Below the pieces are notes generated by a model. The model ran no database searches. It saw only the letters and a list, made by a program, of their open reading frames with translations, and had not been told where the DNA came from. Below are positions 30,804 through 42,481 of a DNA stretch of 64,000 bases, in pieces (position 1 is the first letter of the stretch; the number at the start of each line of letters is the position of its first letter). This DNA is from Anthonomus grandis grandis. Its lineage: Eukaryota > Arthropoda > Insecta > Coleoptera > Curculionidae. The stretch is taken from positions 40,358,227 to 40,422,226 of the forward strand of contig NC_065546.1 in the NCBI RefSeq assembly GCF_022605725.1. Reading direction: 5' to 3'. A program made the translations under genes and the position numbers.

Positions 30804-32624
30804 ATGCCCAGACGTTATAAAAGGAAACTGGGATCTCGCAGATATGCAGACTACTCAGAAGAAGATTTGAAGGCATGTTTGTCAGCAATACAAGATGGCA
30901 TGAGCACAAGAGTTGCCGCTGAATCCTTTAACATTCCAAGGAGAACTATTTTTTACAAACACACGCTAGAAAACCTGTATACCCATCAATATTCTCTTAT
31001 TAGGAGAAAAGATGTTTCGTACAATGCATTCATAGCCTTAGTGATTCTGGTTTTCCTGTTACTGGAATGGAATTGCGACAAATAATCAAGAGCTATTTAA
31101 AGCGCAAAGGAAAAAAAATAACTCGTTTAAGGGATAATACTCCAGGTATCGATTGGGTCAAATCATTTTTAACTCGTCATAAGGACCTTACTGCAAGGAT
31201 AGCCTCGAACATAAAAAGAAGTAGAGCAGCACTCAATGCAAACCAAATGACAAACATTAACTGGTGTAGAGCCGCATGCTATTTTTAATTATGACGAGAC
31301 ACTTAACCGATGACCCCGCTCAAAAAAAGATATTAACTAAACGTGGTGTTAAGTATCCTGAACGAATTTGTAATTCCTCAAAGAGTAGCATTTCTCTTAT
31401 GATTTGTGGAAATGCAGCTGGTGAGCTTCTACCTCCTTATGTGGTGTACAAATCCAAGCATTTGTGGGACACCTGGACTGAGAATCGTCCCCCTGGTACG
31501 CGTTATGCAAATACTGCATCTGGTTGGCTCGAATCACAGACATTTGCAAATTGGTTCAGCACTTTCCTATTGCCCAGGCTTAAAAAAATTCAGGGAAAGA
31601 AGGTCGTTTTGGGAGACAATTTGTCTTCTCATATTAATGATGAAGTCCTCGATTTATGTCGAAGACACGACATTGATTTTGTATGTTTGCCTCCGAACAG
31701 CACCCACGTTACACAACCGCTAGATGTCGCATTATTTGCCGCCATGAAAAGAGCCTGGAGAGACTTTTTATCTCAATATAAGGAAACTCATGAGGGAGTA
31801 GATCAAATGTACTTGAGCAACAGCATTTTCCAATGCTTTAACGATCATTAATGGAAAAAATTCAAAAGAATCGCGCTGAGATATTAAAGTCGGGATTTAG
31901 GAAATGCGGTATCGTCCCTTGCGATGTGACACCGCTCTTGGAGCGGTTAACAACAACTAAGCAATCTAATATGACAACTGCTAGCGACACAAATAAATCA
32001 AGTTCGTCGGATATCGAAAACACTTTCATTAAGTACTTAGAAGATAAAAGACAGGAAGCCACACAGTTTAAGCCACGTAGGAAGAAGAAAATAACGGTTT
32101 CAGCAGGATACAGTATTGCCCATTCTGAAATTAGTTTAACAGATCTAACTGGAGCATCTACTTTCCACACCTCTTCAAGCTGTTGAACCAGAAATCGTAG
32201 ATGATTCAGAGGAGGACATTGTTTTGGACGACCACTTTCCACTAGGCAGGGATTCATCAGATGATGAAATAAATGAGATGCAAGAGATGGAAGAAAAAAG
32301 AATTTAATGAAAAACTCTCTTGGAACAAATATTATCGAAAAAGTCAAAAAATCTGGATTAGATGATGTTAAAAAATTTGTTGGTGAGTACGGTTTATTTT
32401 CCTATGAAGATCATGTTTATCCTGGAGTGATAACAGCAATAGAAAACGATGGAGCGATGATCAATGCTATGGCCAGATCGATAAAGTTTTGGAAATGGCC
32501 AGAAAGACGTGACGAAATATGGTATTCGTGGGACAACGTAATTGGCGCCATTAGCCCTCCCAAGAAAATGTCCAAACGAGGATTGTACATTGTCCCAGAA
32601 TGCGACAAATTGTGGTGGGATTAG
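30804..32624 (+). pseudogene. Pogo-like transposase (HTH plus DDE_1), four or more frameshifts
   Basis: MPRRYKRKLGSRRYADYSEE and VAAESFNIPRRTIF form the Psq-type helix-turn-helix. RLRDNTPGIDWVKSFLTRHK is the CENP-B-like second DNA-binding part. IFNYDET then, after a two-base loss, LTDDP gives the first catalytic Asp; VVLGDNLSSH the second; PPNSTHVTQPLDVALF the third. A C-terminal part (DHVYPGVITAIENDGAMINA, KFWKWPERRDEIWYSWDNV, PKKMSKRGLYIVPE) is typical of this transposase group. Frameshifts near 30970, 31085, 31290 and 31850 and a break near 32185-32300 inactivate it. Confidence 0.88.
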
Positions 32625-32854
32625 TTTCAAACGTTGTATTTTTACTATTATAATGTTATAATAAAGTTTGTTCATTTAAATTGTAGCAATTTTCTTTTAT
32701 GTTTGTTTCATAAATATATGTAGGTAGGTAGATTTAAATTCACAAAACTTGGCCCACGAACATTTTTTTGCATTTAATTGGTGCAAAGTTTGAAATAATA
32801 AGGGTTTTCTATGCACCAGCAAGCATTTAGTAGCCAAATATTAATAAAATATTG

Positions 32855-32898
32855 AGTGGTGCAAAGTATGACTTTTTTGGGGTATACTTTGCACCACT
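32855..32898. repeat. 15-bp perfect palindrome of the GGTGCAAAGTA motif
   Basis: AGTGGTGCAAAGTAT (32855-32869) and its exact complement (32884-32898) are 14 bp apart, downstream of the pogo-like transposase. It may be a pair of transposase-binding sites or the junction of two element ends. Confidence 0.65.
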
Positions 32899-33089
32899 AA
32901 TAAAACTAGGTTGTTCTCTTGATTAGGCAATATACGTAACAAATAGCTATAATCAGAGTTATATGACAACCTGCTCAATTGATATTTATAATAAAAAGTT
33001 CAGATCTTCTTTCGAGTGACGTTACATCCTAACTAATAAAATAAAACTAAAAAAAATGGTGCAAAGTAACCTCGTTTTACGGTACGCAA

Positions 33090-33620
33090 CTTTTTTCTAA
33101 TTTAACCTCGGCTGTAACTTCAATAGGTACTGAGATCCTCATGCTTAGGATCCTTATCTTGGACACACTGTATCTGTATATAAGTACTCTATAAATGGAT
33201 CGCCAAATTTTGTTACTTTTTAAATTTTTCTAGTTAAATTGTCCCTTATGATAAGATGGATTATACCCAATATAAAGACAATTTTCCTTAAGTTCCGTCA
33301 ATAAATTCGGTACCTATACAGGCATTTTTCTGAAATTTAAACTTCCTTTACCAACTTTTTACATTTAAAATATCATCGATCAGTTTATTTATTACTGCTC
33401 TCCTACTCTTGCCTCCCATGACTTCGCAGTCACCATTTCGTCATTGAATTTCGCAGCTACTAGTCCAATTATAATAGTCTGATATTATTCTCACGATATC
33501 TGCAAAACTGTGATAGCGTGTATAGCTTGTGTGAATTTGTAAAATATTACGTAAAATACAGAAATGGATGTCTCATTAAATACTATTATTATTTATAAAA
33601 TACATCGTAATCTGTAGGAA
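33090..33620. other. AT-rich gap without recognisable genes
   Basis: No coding motif is seen. A TE-like tip, GGACACACTGTAT, occurs near 33162. Confidence 0.35.
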
Positions 33621-35640
33621 AGAGGCTGACTTGACTCTGCAAAACCAGTTTAAGAATCTCAGAAAAATCATTAAATCTCAAACAATATTAGAGCACAATA
33701 ATTGGAAAAAGAATATTAAGCACAATTTAAATTTAGACCCCAATGCATTTTGACAGTTTTTGCACCTTAAATCAAAAAAGGATAGCTTGCCAGTGAAAGG
33801 ATCAATAATGAAAATACAGACTCCAATGCTAAAAGTATTGCTGATGCTTTTGCAGAGCATTTCCAGTCCATTTTTGAATAATTATCAAATAATGACATAA
33901 ACAACACAGTTTTTACAAATAATGCTTTTAATTGTGTACAAATTACAGAAGATAGTATAATAAATAGTATAAAGAAATTAAAACCTAAGAAATCAACTTG
34001 GCCAGACAATATTCCTGCTTTTATTTATAAAGGTTTCGCTGAATATATGGTGAAACCTATTTTAAATTTTTTATTGTCTAGTAATCAGTTTCCTGACGCA
34101 TTAAAAGCAGCACAAATAACACCTATATTTAAAGGTGGTAATAAGAAAGATATCAAAAATTATTGTCCAATAAGTTTTATTAATGTCTTGGCAAAAATCT
34201 TTGAAATGATTCTGTATAATGACTTGTCTTCATCTTTAAATCCTAAAATGTCCAAATTTCAGCATGGTTTTATGGAAAACAGATTCAGTGTAACAAATTT
34301 ATCTATAATATCAGAGCTTGCGGCTGAGTTAATATCTGATAAAAGTCAATTAGATGTAATATATACAGATTGTGAAAAAGCATTCGATAAGGTTGATTAT
34401 CAAATATCGACTTGGCAGGCTTGTGGAGCTTGGAGTGTCCAAGAATGGATATGGTTTTATAGCTGTCATACCTCTCTCAAAGAGTACAATGGGTGAAAGT
34501 AGGCACTCAGAGATCATGGAATACGGTTGTTTCATCAGGGCTTCCCCAGGGAAGCAATTTGGGGCCATTACTTTTCTTGTGTTTCATAAACACGCTACCT
34601 GATTGCCTCTCAGACTCTGTAGGACTTATGTTTGCAGATGTCTTTAAGTTCTGCAGAACCATCAGGACACAGACAGACTGTGATCCTCTCCAAAAAGATA
34701 TTGATAATGTGTGTAACTGTGTCTAACAACATATTCTTAAATAAAAATAAATGTGAAGTTATTACATTTACAAGAAAAACAAACCCAATCTTACATCCAT
34801 ATAATGTCAATAAATCTTATCAGGTGACAAGAAAAAATGAGGCAAAAGACTTGGGTGTAATTTTTCAATCAAATATGAAATTCAACAACCACTTTCCTCA
34901 CGTGAAAACATCTTGTCGGACTTGCATTGTCTTATTTATTTATTGTAACACAATAATGTTGTTAGTATATGTAAGTCCGACAAGATGTTTTCACTGTACC
35001 ATTGTCTACCACCTTCAAAAACACACTTTCCTCATATAAGGAACAAAGCATTAAAGGCACTTGTTTTGTTATTAGAAACGGCAAGGGCTTTCAGCTTGAC
35101 ACCAAAGTTAAACTATATAATGCACCAGTGAGACCACATCTTAAATATGCCTCACAAATATGGATGCCTATCGAGGCCATACACATAGATCAAATTGAAA
35201 GGGTTCAGAAGCGCTTTTTAAGGTATTTGCATTTAAGTAAAAATAGCTATTATCCATTTATGATACCTCTTACAATTCTATGCTTGCTAGTTTTCATATT
35301 TAGTCACTTTTTAAAAGAAGGGAGACAAGCTGTGATGTTTTTGTACTATATAGTTAATGATATAATATTTAATGATAGTTGTTCAATAAATTATATTGCT
35401 TTTAATCTGTCAAAGAGAAGAATTAGAATCCAATTATGGAAAAATATTTTATTCTAGTTCTAGAAATGAATCTCCTTTTAATCGTATGATGTCTGTGAGT
35501 AATCAAGTTCTAAGTGAGATACATGTAGATTTAAATGTTACTCTAAAAGAAATTAAATTTACTATGTACTTTTGTCTTTACTTTACATGTAATTACCTAC
35601 TTGGTGTTTGTAAAGTATTGAATAAATAAAAAAACTCAAA
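33620..35640 (+). mobile_element. Jockey-like LINE copy, frameshifted
   Basis: Fragments in order are SINSIKKLKPKKSTWPDNIP, TPIFKGGNKKDIKNYCPISF, KFQHGFMENRFSVTNL, YTDCEKAFDKVD, SSGLPQGSNLGPLLFLCFIN, a degraded active-site box (MFADVFKFCR), EAKDLGVIFQSNMKFNNHF, KLYNAPVRPHLKYASQIW and RVQKRFLRYL. The C-terminal SPFNRMMSVSNQVLSEI follows. The 3' end, GTATTGAATAAATAAAAA, is at about 35620-35640. Stops and shifts occur throughout. A 123-bp insertion with its own target duplication lies at 34901-35023. Confidence 0.82.
34901..35023. mobile_element. Small Penelope/SINE-like insertion with inverted 5' part
   Basis: It is flanked by an 11-bp direct repeat CACTTTCCTCA (34890-34900 and 35024-35034). 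The 3' part is nearly identical to 51809-51858 (AAGTCCGACAAGATGTTTTC, then CACTGTACCATTGTCTACC). The 5' part is an inverted copy of the same unit: 34902-34923 pairs perfectly with 34973-34994. Inversion of the 5' part is typical of twin-primed or Penelope-like integration. Confidence 0.75.
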
Positions 35641-35644
35641 AAAC

Positions 35645-37245
35645 CACAAAGACCTTTAATGACTTACGCATTATAACAACTTTACCTGCCATTTCGAAAA
35701 TAATGAAGAAAGTTTTATACAGCCAAATGTACTCATATTTAAATGATAATGGTATGATCTCAGAATTGGAAAACAAGTTTCGTAAAGGGTATTCCACATC
35801 CTCCGCCTTGGCTGTGGTATTTGATGATATAATGGAGACACTGGATCATGGACTTGAAAGTATTCTTATACTATTAGATTACTCCAAAACATTTGACACT
35901 ATAAATCATCTGTTCTTGTTGGCAGAGCTAAGATATTACGGTTTTGACGTCGACTCACTGTCACTCATCGCATCATAGTTCTCTTACAAGTCACAAAAAG
36001 TGTTTGTAAATGATATGTTTGTTAATGGTGTGCCATACTATCAGGAGTACCTCAGGGCTCTATCCAAGGATAGAGAGTCCCCTTTTCTTCATTATTTACA
36101 CGTCTGAACTTATAAGTTCTCTTCATGTCGGAAAGATACAAGCTTTTGTTAACGATACCCAGATGTACTATCACTTCTCTTCAAAAGACGTTGTTACTTG
36201 TAACGAAACTATTAATCATGAACTAAACAACCTAAAAGATCTCTCTAAACAACACGGCCTTCAACTGACTTCATAAAAATCAAAACTTATGCTGTTTGGC
36301 AAAAGAAATCAAAACCAATATTAAAAAAATTATATTATAATTAAAATAGATTACCAAATATTACCATTTTGTAATTCTGCTCGTAATCTAGATGTTATAC
36401 TTGATTGTCAGCTTAACTTTTCCGATCATGTTAAGCAACTTCTACAAAGGTCATATATATCGCTTAAACAATTATATTCCAAATAAAACCTTTTAAGTAC
36501 CAAGTTAATGGCAATGTTAGGTGAAACTCTTGTACTTTCCCACTTTAACTATGCTCATTTTATTTATGACCGTTGCCTTCGTCAAGCGGAACAATATTGT
36601 ATTCAAAAGGTGCATAATATATATATTCGTCTAATTTTTAATTTAAGAAAATCAGATCACATATTACATAAAATTAATGAGTTGAACTGGCTAAATTGTC
36701 AAATCGTAGAACTCAACATTTGGGTGTTTTTGTAGATGGTTTAATTACTTATTCATTAATTCATATCTACATCTCTAAAAAATAAATTTACAACCAACTT
36801 GAGCGTCCATGATATAAATACCAGAAAGAAATTTAAATATATTATTCCTCGATATAATACAGGAACATACAAGAAGTCTTTTACTTATAATGCGATTAAA
36901 ACAGGTAACTCCTTGCCAAACAATGATTTGCTACACATAATTTAACTAAGTTTAAGTCAGGATTTAGGTTGTATTTGTTTAGAGAACAGTTGAGCTCGTA
37001 TTTTCTAACTTACTAATATCGTGTGCTGTTTTGGTACAGATTGTGAGTTTTATATCTCCCCCATGAGTATAAAGAAGTATATAAGTATTTTTTTGTGGGA
37101 ACAATTATTTCTTAATAATATTTCATCTGTCTTCTTATTGTTATTATGTATGATTACCGAAATTTATGGCTAGACTTGTCTTTTTTTTTTCATTTGTAAT
37201 ATTTCTCAATCTGTTGTTTTTTTTTGAATAAAAGACGATTATTAT
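35645..37245 (+). mobile_element. LINE copy with (ATT)n tail, 5'-truncated
   Basis: ITTLPAISKIMKKVLYSQMY, NKFRKGYSTSSALA, ILLDYSKTFDTINHLF, VFVNDMFVNGV, SPLFFIIYTSEL and AFVNDTQMYYHF (active-site FADD replaced by FVND) mark the reverse transcriptase. LVLSHFNYAHFIYDRCL and LNWLNCQ come from the C-terminal part. The 3' end is AATAAAAGACG followed by ATTATTATTATT near 37228-37243. Multiple stops are present. The fragment at 62742-64000 (minus) appears to be the same family. Confidence 0.8.
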
Positions 37246-38343
37246 TATTAACACGTTCTTACATTTGTTAAAGAAAGTAGTAAAACATTTCCCATAATTT
37301 GAAAATACCTGCCGTTAAGGACTATAAGAGCCTGGATCGAATAAAGGCAAGGAAAGGTCATAACAACTATAAGAAGACCCCGAGGGTCAACCCCGGCCTA
37401 TGCGGAGGTCCTGATGGGTATTGAACTGAACCCCGCGATTTCACGTCCTCCCTTCGGCCTCTCCCGGTCTTCGCTGATGTGAATACGCTGCCGGTGTTAT
37501 CCCTAAATTATCCCGCTGTGCTTGCTCGGGCCCTTTGGGAATCTATTAGCCGAAATTAGGGCGCGCTCGCTGCCTCGGCCAGGCAGGCCTCAAATGCCCT
37601 TTGTCTAACCGGCTAACATGTCCAAATGCTTCGGATTACCTCTGTGTAGCGAATAATATATCAACCTATTACAAATTTGTCCTACAAGCTATGTAAATAA
37701 GGATGTTTGTAACAGCATGCTTAATCGAAAATGTCGAAACAAGAAGGGAAAATCTATATTATTGGATGGTATTTTGGCAGGTATTATAACTAGAATTGTA
37801 CTAAGTAATACATTCTGATATTTGACCAAAACCTAATCAGAGAACTTCACCAGTAAGGGTTTTTTTTCAAATATTAAACATCCTTTACATTATTCCTTTT
37901 CATGCGTTTTATATCGCTTGACACACCGCTTTCTTTAAATAGAATTGAACTAATATACCTGCCATACAAATTCGGTTCTCTGAGATAACAAAGGAGTAAT
38001 CCTAGACCAGAGCAGACAATGATGAATCCCCTCATGCCGTTCCCGATTCTCGCGGGAACGAAAGGGCGATCGCTAAGGACCAGAGAGAAAAAAAGGGTCG
38101 CGGATCAAAAACCTTTTGCGCGGTTCCACACCGGTTTTTCCCATATGGTGGTCCTATTCACAAGGACACAAACCGTTATTTCCCACCTAGAGCGGTTGTT
38201 TGATACGCTAGAAGAAGTTTTAGTTTTTCTTAGTTGGGTTTGAATAGTGGGAATGTATTGTACAGTGAGATGGAGTCATATGAATACGTATATTTAAGTT
38301 TTGTTTAATATCACAATTAAATTGTCTGTTTTTTGCACCACTA
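37246..38343. other. Non-TE stretch with two GC-rich islands
   Basis: About 37340-37640 (for example CCCTCGGGGTCTTC in reverse, GCGCGCTCGCTGCCTCGG) and 38010-38220 (CTCGCGGGAACGAAAGGGCG) are distinctly GC-rich. A short frame in the second island (38019-38243) has no recognisable domain. The segment from 37640 to 38000 is ordinary AT-rich sequence. It is likely host intergenic sequence. Confidence 0.4.
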
Positions 38344-39412
38344 TACAGGGTGTCCCGAAATTACATCGCAATATTTTACCAGCCGCATCTTTTTCTAAAA
38401 ATAAGACAAAAACTTCATATACATGAAACGTTTTCATGTTACAGGGTATTTTATAATTCCTGGTTTAATGGATTAATGGTTTTTTGTTAATATTTTCAAA
38501 ACGCCTGGTCGTCACTTTCCGAAATTTTTATCGTATACTACTGTTATTGTTACTGATTTGATAAAATTTTATACTAAAATGTATAGAAGGTCGTTTAAAA
38601 TTAGTGGTCAGCAAAGAAGTAATATCATAACTTTTTTTTCTGGTTACTTTTTAATTATTTGGATAGTAAAATTAAAATCAAAATTTGTACATCAAAAAGG
38701 TACTCTTGTCTTATTTCGTTAGAAACCTCCGGTTTTAAGAAAAATTATTATTAAGTAAATCATGACTTGGTATTGAAAAGGTAACTATCTATAAAATGAA
38801 AAATAGTAGTTGGCAGTACTTGTTGACAATTTGTTTATTGCTTGAATTTTGTTTGACGTTTTGATTAGCATTTTAATTATTTTACATTTACGTTGGTAAA
38901 GTTAAATAGTTCTTTGTGTTGTTTGTTTAAAACTATGCATAGAGTTACGAATCAAGAGTTGGGCGATATGCATTTTGTGTATGGTTTGTATAATGGCAGC
39001 TCGTTAGCTGCTGCCATCGTTAAGTTTTTGTTAATATTCACCATAACTTGTGATGTAACTTTTGAAAATGGAAGATTTCGAATAGCTCGTGGACAAGGCA
39101 GGCCATAAGCAAATCATAACTTGGAAAACGTCTTAAACTATTTCGAAGAAAATCGCCCGGTCAATAGTAATTATTTAAAAAAAATACTGCCGACATAGGT
39201 AATAGTAAAAATTTAAATTTTAAGAATCCAAAGCTTACATCCCTATCATAACCAAAGATTTGAAGAGTTGGTATCGGACTATTTTGCGCTGAGGGTCCAA
39301 TTTTGTAAATGGATAATTAACAACCCAATTTTAGTCCCTTTTATTTTATGGACTGACTACGAAGCTACTAAAGCTACCTTCACTAGAAATGGTTCGTTTA
39401 ATATGCATAATA

Positions 39413-39445
39413 TCATCGGCTTAAGATGCAAATGGCCTAACTCCA
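39413..39445 (+). repeat. Left terminal inverted repeat of the 3 kb element
   Basis: TCATCGGCTTAAGATGC and the following AAATGGCCTAACTCCA match the reverse complement of 42449-42481 except at one base. Confidence 0.88.
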
Positions 39446-39727
39446 AAATTTTAAATTATTCAGGAGATGCAAAAAAACTTGTCAGAATGAGAAAATATAA
39501 TAAAACAAGATAAGTTTCCAAAATATTTTATTTTTTTTAATGCTAGAACATAGAAAATTGTTGCTCTTGTCAAAAATAGGCTTTATTCTTGAAATATTGG
39601 GAGTTAGGTAATATGCGTTCAATGAGCATGGGTTCGCAACAGGAGATAGGCAATAATCTGATTTATTGCAACTTAATTATAAAAAAACTCTAAAGACGCA
39701 AGCAAAAGACAAAAAGAAAGAGGCATT

Positions 39728-41884
39728 TTACAAATGTGGTAAGTTATCATAAAAAAAATGAAAGTCCTTAGGAATTGAAGATTTAAGGTCCATTAAGTGT
39801 TGAAATTTTTCAGATTTAATTGGTATTGGAGTCGGATACATTAACGGCAACTCTTCTAAATTCCAGATTTTTTTATCTTTTTTCGTCATTCTATAAGGCA
39901 AAGGCATCCATTCTTCTGTATGCCTGATTTTAAAGAGAATTCTGTGTTCATTATACTGAAGTGCTCTAATGTTTGTTACAGTAGGACCACCTGACGATCT
40001 ACCAAGACGGATGGAACTAATATATTGAACATCTTGAAAGTTTTTAAAATATGTATGATCCAAGTACTCCACCACGTAGGGTTTCGGATTTATACGAGCA
40101 GTTTGACAAATATTGACATAGTCTGCTGGGACGTTTATGACTCTGGTTTTTTAGTTTCCGCTCGATTGTGGAGTGCATTGAATCGCACTCCATTTGCTTA
40201 TTCCCTTTTTCTAAAAACTTTTGCTCAATTGTAATCCCATGCTTTTGTGCAAAGTTGAAAAGTGTGTATAATATTAGTCTCTAAAAACTTGTAAATGATG
40301 GTAGCAAATGTGTTGGCAGTTTGTCCGGCATGACCCTCATGCGAGAGGAAACAATATCCATCCATGGATTTAATGTCCATAATTGTAAAATTATGGACTA
40401 TTAATTTTGTTTTATAATATAGAGCACTGACATTAGATTTTGGACTCAGTAGAACTGATTGCAAATCCATTGAAAAAGCTTTTACATCTTCTTTTGTTTT
40501 GTCAACCTCTTTTTCCTTTCGTGCCTCCTTCTTTTTCTTCTGATGTTCTTGATAGGTAGCTTCGTCGATATTACCAGTCTTGTAACCCACACACGTATCA
40601 CATTCATCTAAATTAAAATCGTCGAAACTGTTATTAAATGCTGCAATAGATAGCGGTTGTGAATCGTTTTTTCTACACCAGTCATTCTTATAAACCGATA
40701 TAATTCCATTTTTGTTTGCCAAGATCTTTCAAGGTATAATTTCTTTGTGCTCTTTCGACAATAATGTGACTCTAGTTTTGGAAGAACTTTAAAGAAATTG
40801 CACAAATTTTCTTTTTGTGTGTCGATTTTCGCTTTTTGATTCACTATTTGGGAGGAATTATTATCACGCGTATCATTAAGGTCATCATCCACCAAATCAT
40901 TTGCAGTGTGGTGTGATTAATTTTTTTCAATCAACCAATGTGCAACAGTTCTTGGTGCAATTAAAAGAGTATTGCAAAACATTGTTTTGCATACTCTTAT
41001 CTTGGATGTTGTATAAAGAAAATATATATAGGAAAATTCCGTTCTTGACTCGTTCTCTTTTTTTCGGTCCCTAGCTCTTGAAGTACTTTTCTTTTCAACC
41101 AGCGTCCTTAGAAACAATTGTTTTTCGTTCCACAAAAAATTCCAAAATCTTGTAAAAATTTCTGTTCTTTGATCTTCTGTTATCTCATTGCACTTCATTA
41201 CTGGTTTTTGTGACTTACCATTACTGCATTTGCATCTCGGTCCTATAGCTTTTGCTTTTTTTAATATCATAATTCCATTTTTCTTCTTGCTTTTGTTTTT
41301 CAAAATATTCCTTTCCTTCTTGTCTCAAAATCTTATTTTTATTTTTCTTCCATTCCTTTTGATCTACATGACGTCTCTTTTTGCCGTGAAGGGGTATCGA
41401 TTTTGTAGCTCTTCATTTTCACTTGAACTTTGTTTCATTTTCACTGGGTTCATAAGATTTATCTGAACGACTAGAAGAAACTGCAATAACTTCTTCTTCC
41501 AAAATGGAGGTTGGGACTTCTTTACCATGAATTGATTCTGGAACGAAATTCTGACGATCTTCTGGTTTAATGTAGATTTCATCTTCAGGAAAATTTGAGG
41601 AGATAAAATTCAGGTTAGCAACTTCTTCTTTAGCCAGGGTGAGTAAATCATCATCAGTAATTAAATTGTCGTCAGCTAATAAGTGGTTATTAGATGCTGA
41701 GGAGCTTGCTAGATTAGTACTCAGCTAAGAGTGTAGATAAATCCTCATTTTGATCGAAAGTATCACAAAATGTTAAGAAATCTCTTGTTATATCGCTTTC
41801 GGAATCGCTTTGTCCGTTGGGCTTTTCCTGGGTGTTTTGCTTAGCCAATAAAAGCATTTTCATCGCACGGGATTGCGGATTCAT
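39728..41884 (-). pseudogene. Uncharacterised TE-associated protein (DUF7869-like), decayed
   Basis: MNPQSRAMKMLLLAKQN starts an acidic N-terminal exon-like frame (41884-41714). Further frames read CNEITEDQRTEIFTRFWNF, KIRVCKTMFCNTLLIAPRTV, LPKLESHYCRKSTKKLYLE, the Cys pair CDTCVGYK, AFSMDLQSVLLSPKSNVSAL with YYKTKLIVHNFTI, GYCFLSHEGHAGQ, and at the end VEYLDHTYFKNFQ, SIRLGRSSGGPTVTNIRAL and IPKDFHFFYDNLPHL. This order matches a widespread insect family usually annotated as uncharacterised (recalled as DUF7869). The stretch expected to hold YSDGC..QNRN and GH..ME.D is missing near 40225. Several frameshifts are present. A nuclease role is only inferred. Confidence 0.7.
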
Positions 41885-42448
41885 TCTGAAATATACAGCA
41901 TTAATTAGAAAGTATACTTTTATGTAGCTAAGCAAAAATTCATAATGTTAGTTTTTACAGTAAAGCCAAATTCTAAATTAGATTTTTTATAGGTATTATA
42001 GGGGAAAAAATATTAATAGGTACTTTTATGTTTTTCATCGAAACTATAAATAATCTCCTATCCAAACTAAGTAAGTATAAGATGAAAATTGCCTCCAACA
42101 CGATATTTTAACATCAGATTTACCCAAGAATGCACAAAATTTAAATACTAAATTTATGTTCTCTAGATAATTTGAACGTCAAAGGTAATTAAAGCGTTAA
42201 AAAATTATCGATACTTACCTCAGATATTATTTTATGCACATAAAATTAAGAACAACAACATTTCACCTGTTATTACCATTACACACTGAGGCCAATTGCG
42301 TATTGTTGAAAATTAAGCCGGAGATAGGCAAGTTTCGACTGGTATTTTGTCGCGGCATTTTTGACATTTCGGTTGTTAGGCGTATTTAAGTCGACGCGGT
42401 TAATTTTTATGAACCTAACCAACCTAAAATGTTAATTTTAGCTAAAAC

Positions 42449-42481
42449 TGGAGTTAGGCCATTTGCATCTTAAGCCGACGA
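42449..42481 (-). repeat. Right terminal inverted repeat of the 3 kb element
   Basis: Partner of 39413-39445, ending CTTAAGCCGACGA. Confidence 0.88.

Larger units (their letters stand above)
30700..33090 (+). mobile_element. Pogo-superfamily (Tigger-like) element, broken
   Basis: The element is recognised from its transposase and from a repeated 11-bp motif, GGTGCAAAGTA (with one T variant). The motif occurs once upstream (30720) and four times downstream (32780, 32858, 32885 inverted, 33058). I could not define terminal repeats exactly, so the limits are approximate. Confidence 0.6.
39413..42481 (-). mobile_element. 3.07 kb TIR element carrying an uncharacterised arthropod TE-like protein
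   Basis: Inverted repeats of about 33 bp, TC(A/G)TCGGCTTAAGATGC then AAATGGCCTAACTCCA, lie at both ends with one mismatch. Insertion into the DD41D transposase is clean: removing it restores CATAATATGCATGTTTGGG, as in the sister copy at 47646. The target duplication is at most 2 bp (A or AT). A motif GGAG(T/A)TAGG(C/T) recurs inside both ends (about 39600, 39641, 42320, 42450). The element carries one decayed gene on the minus strand. Confidence 0.85.

Noticed and set aside
39728..41884. DUF7869-like gene as a host gene
   Set aside because: It is enclosed by matching inverted repeats inside a DD41D transposase and is decayed, so it belongs to a mobile element.
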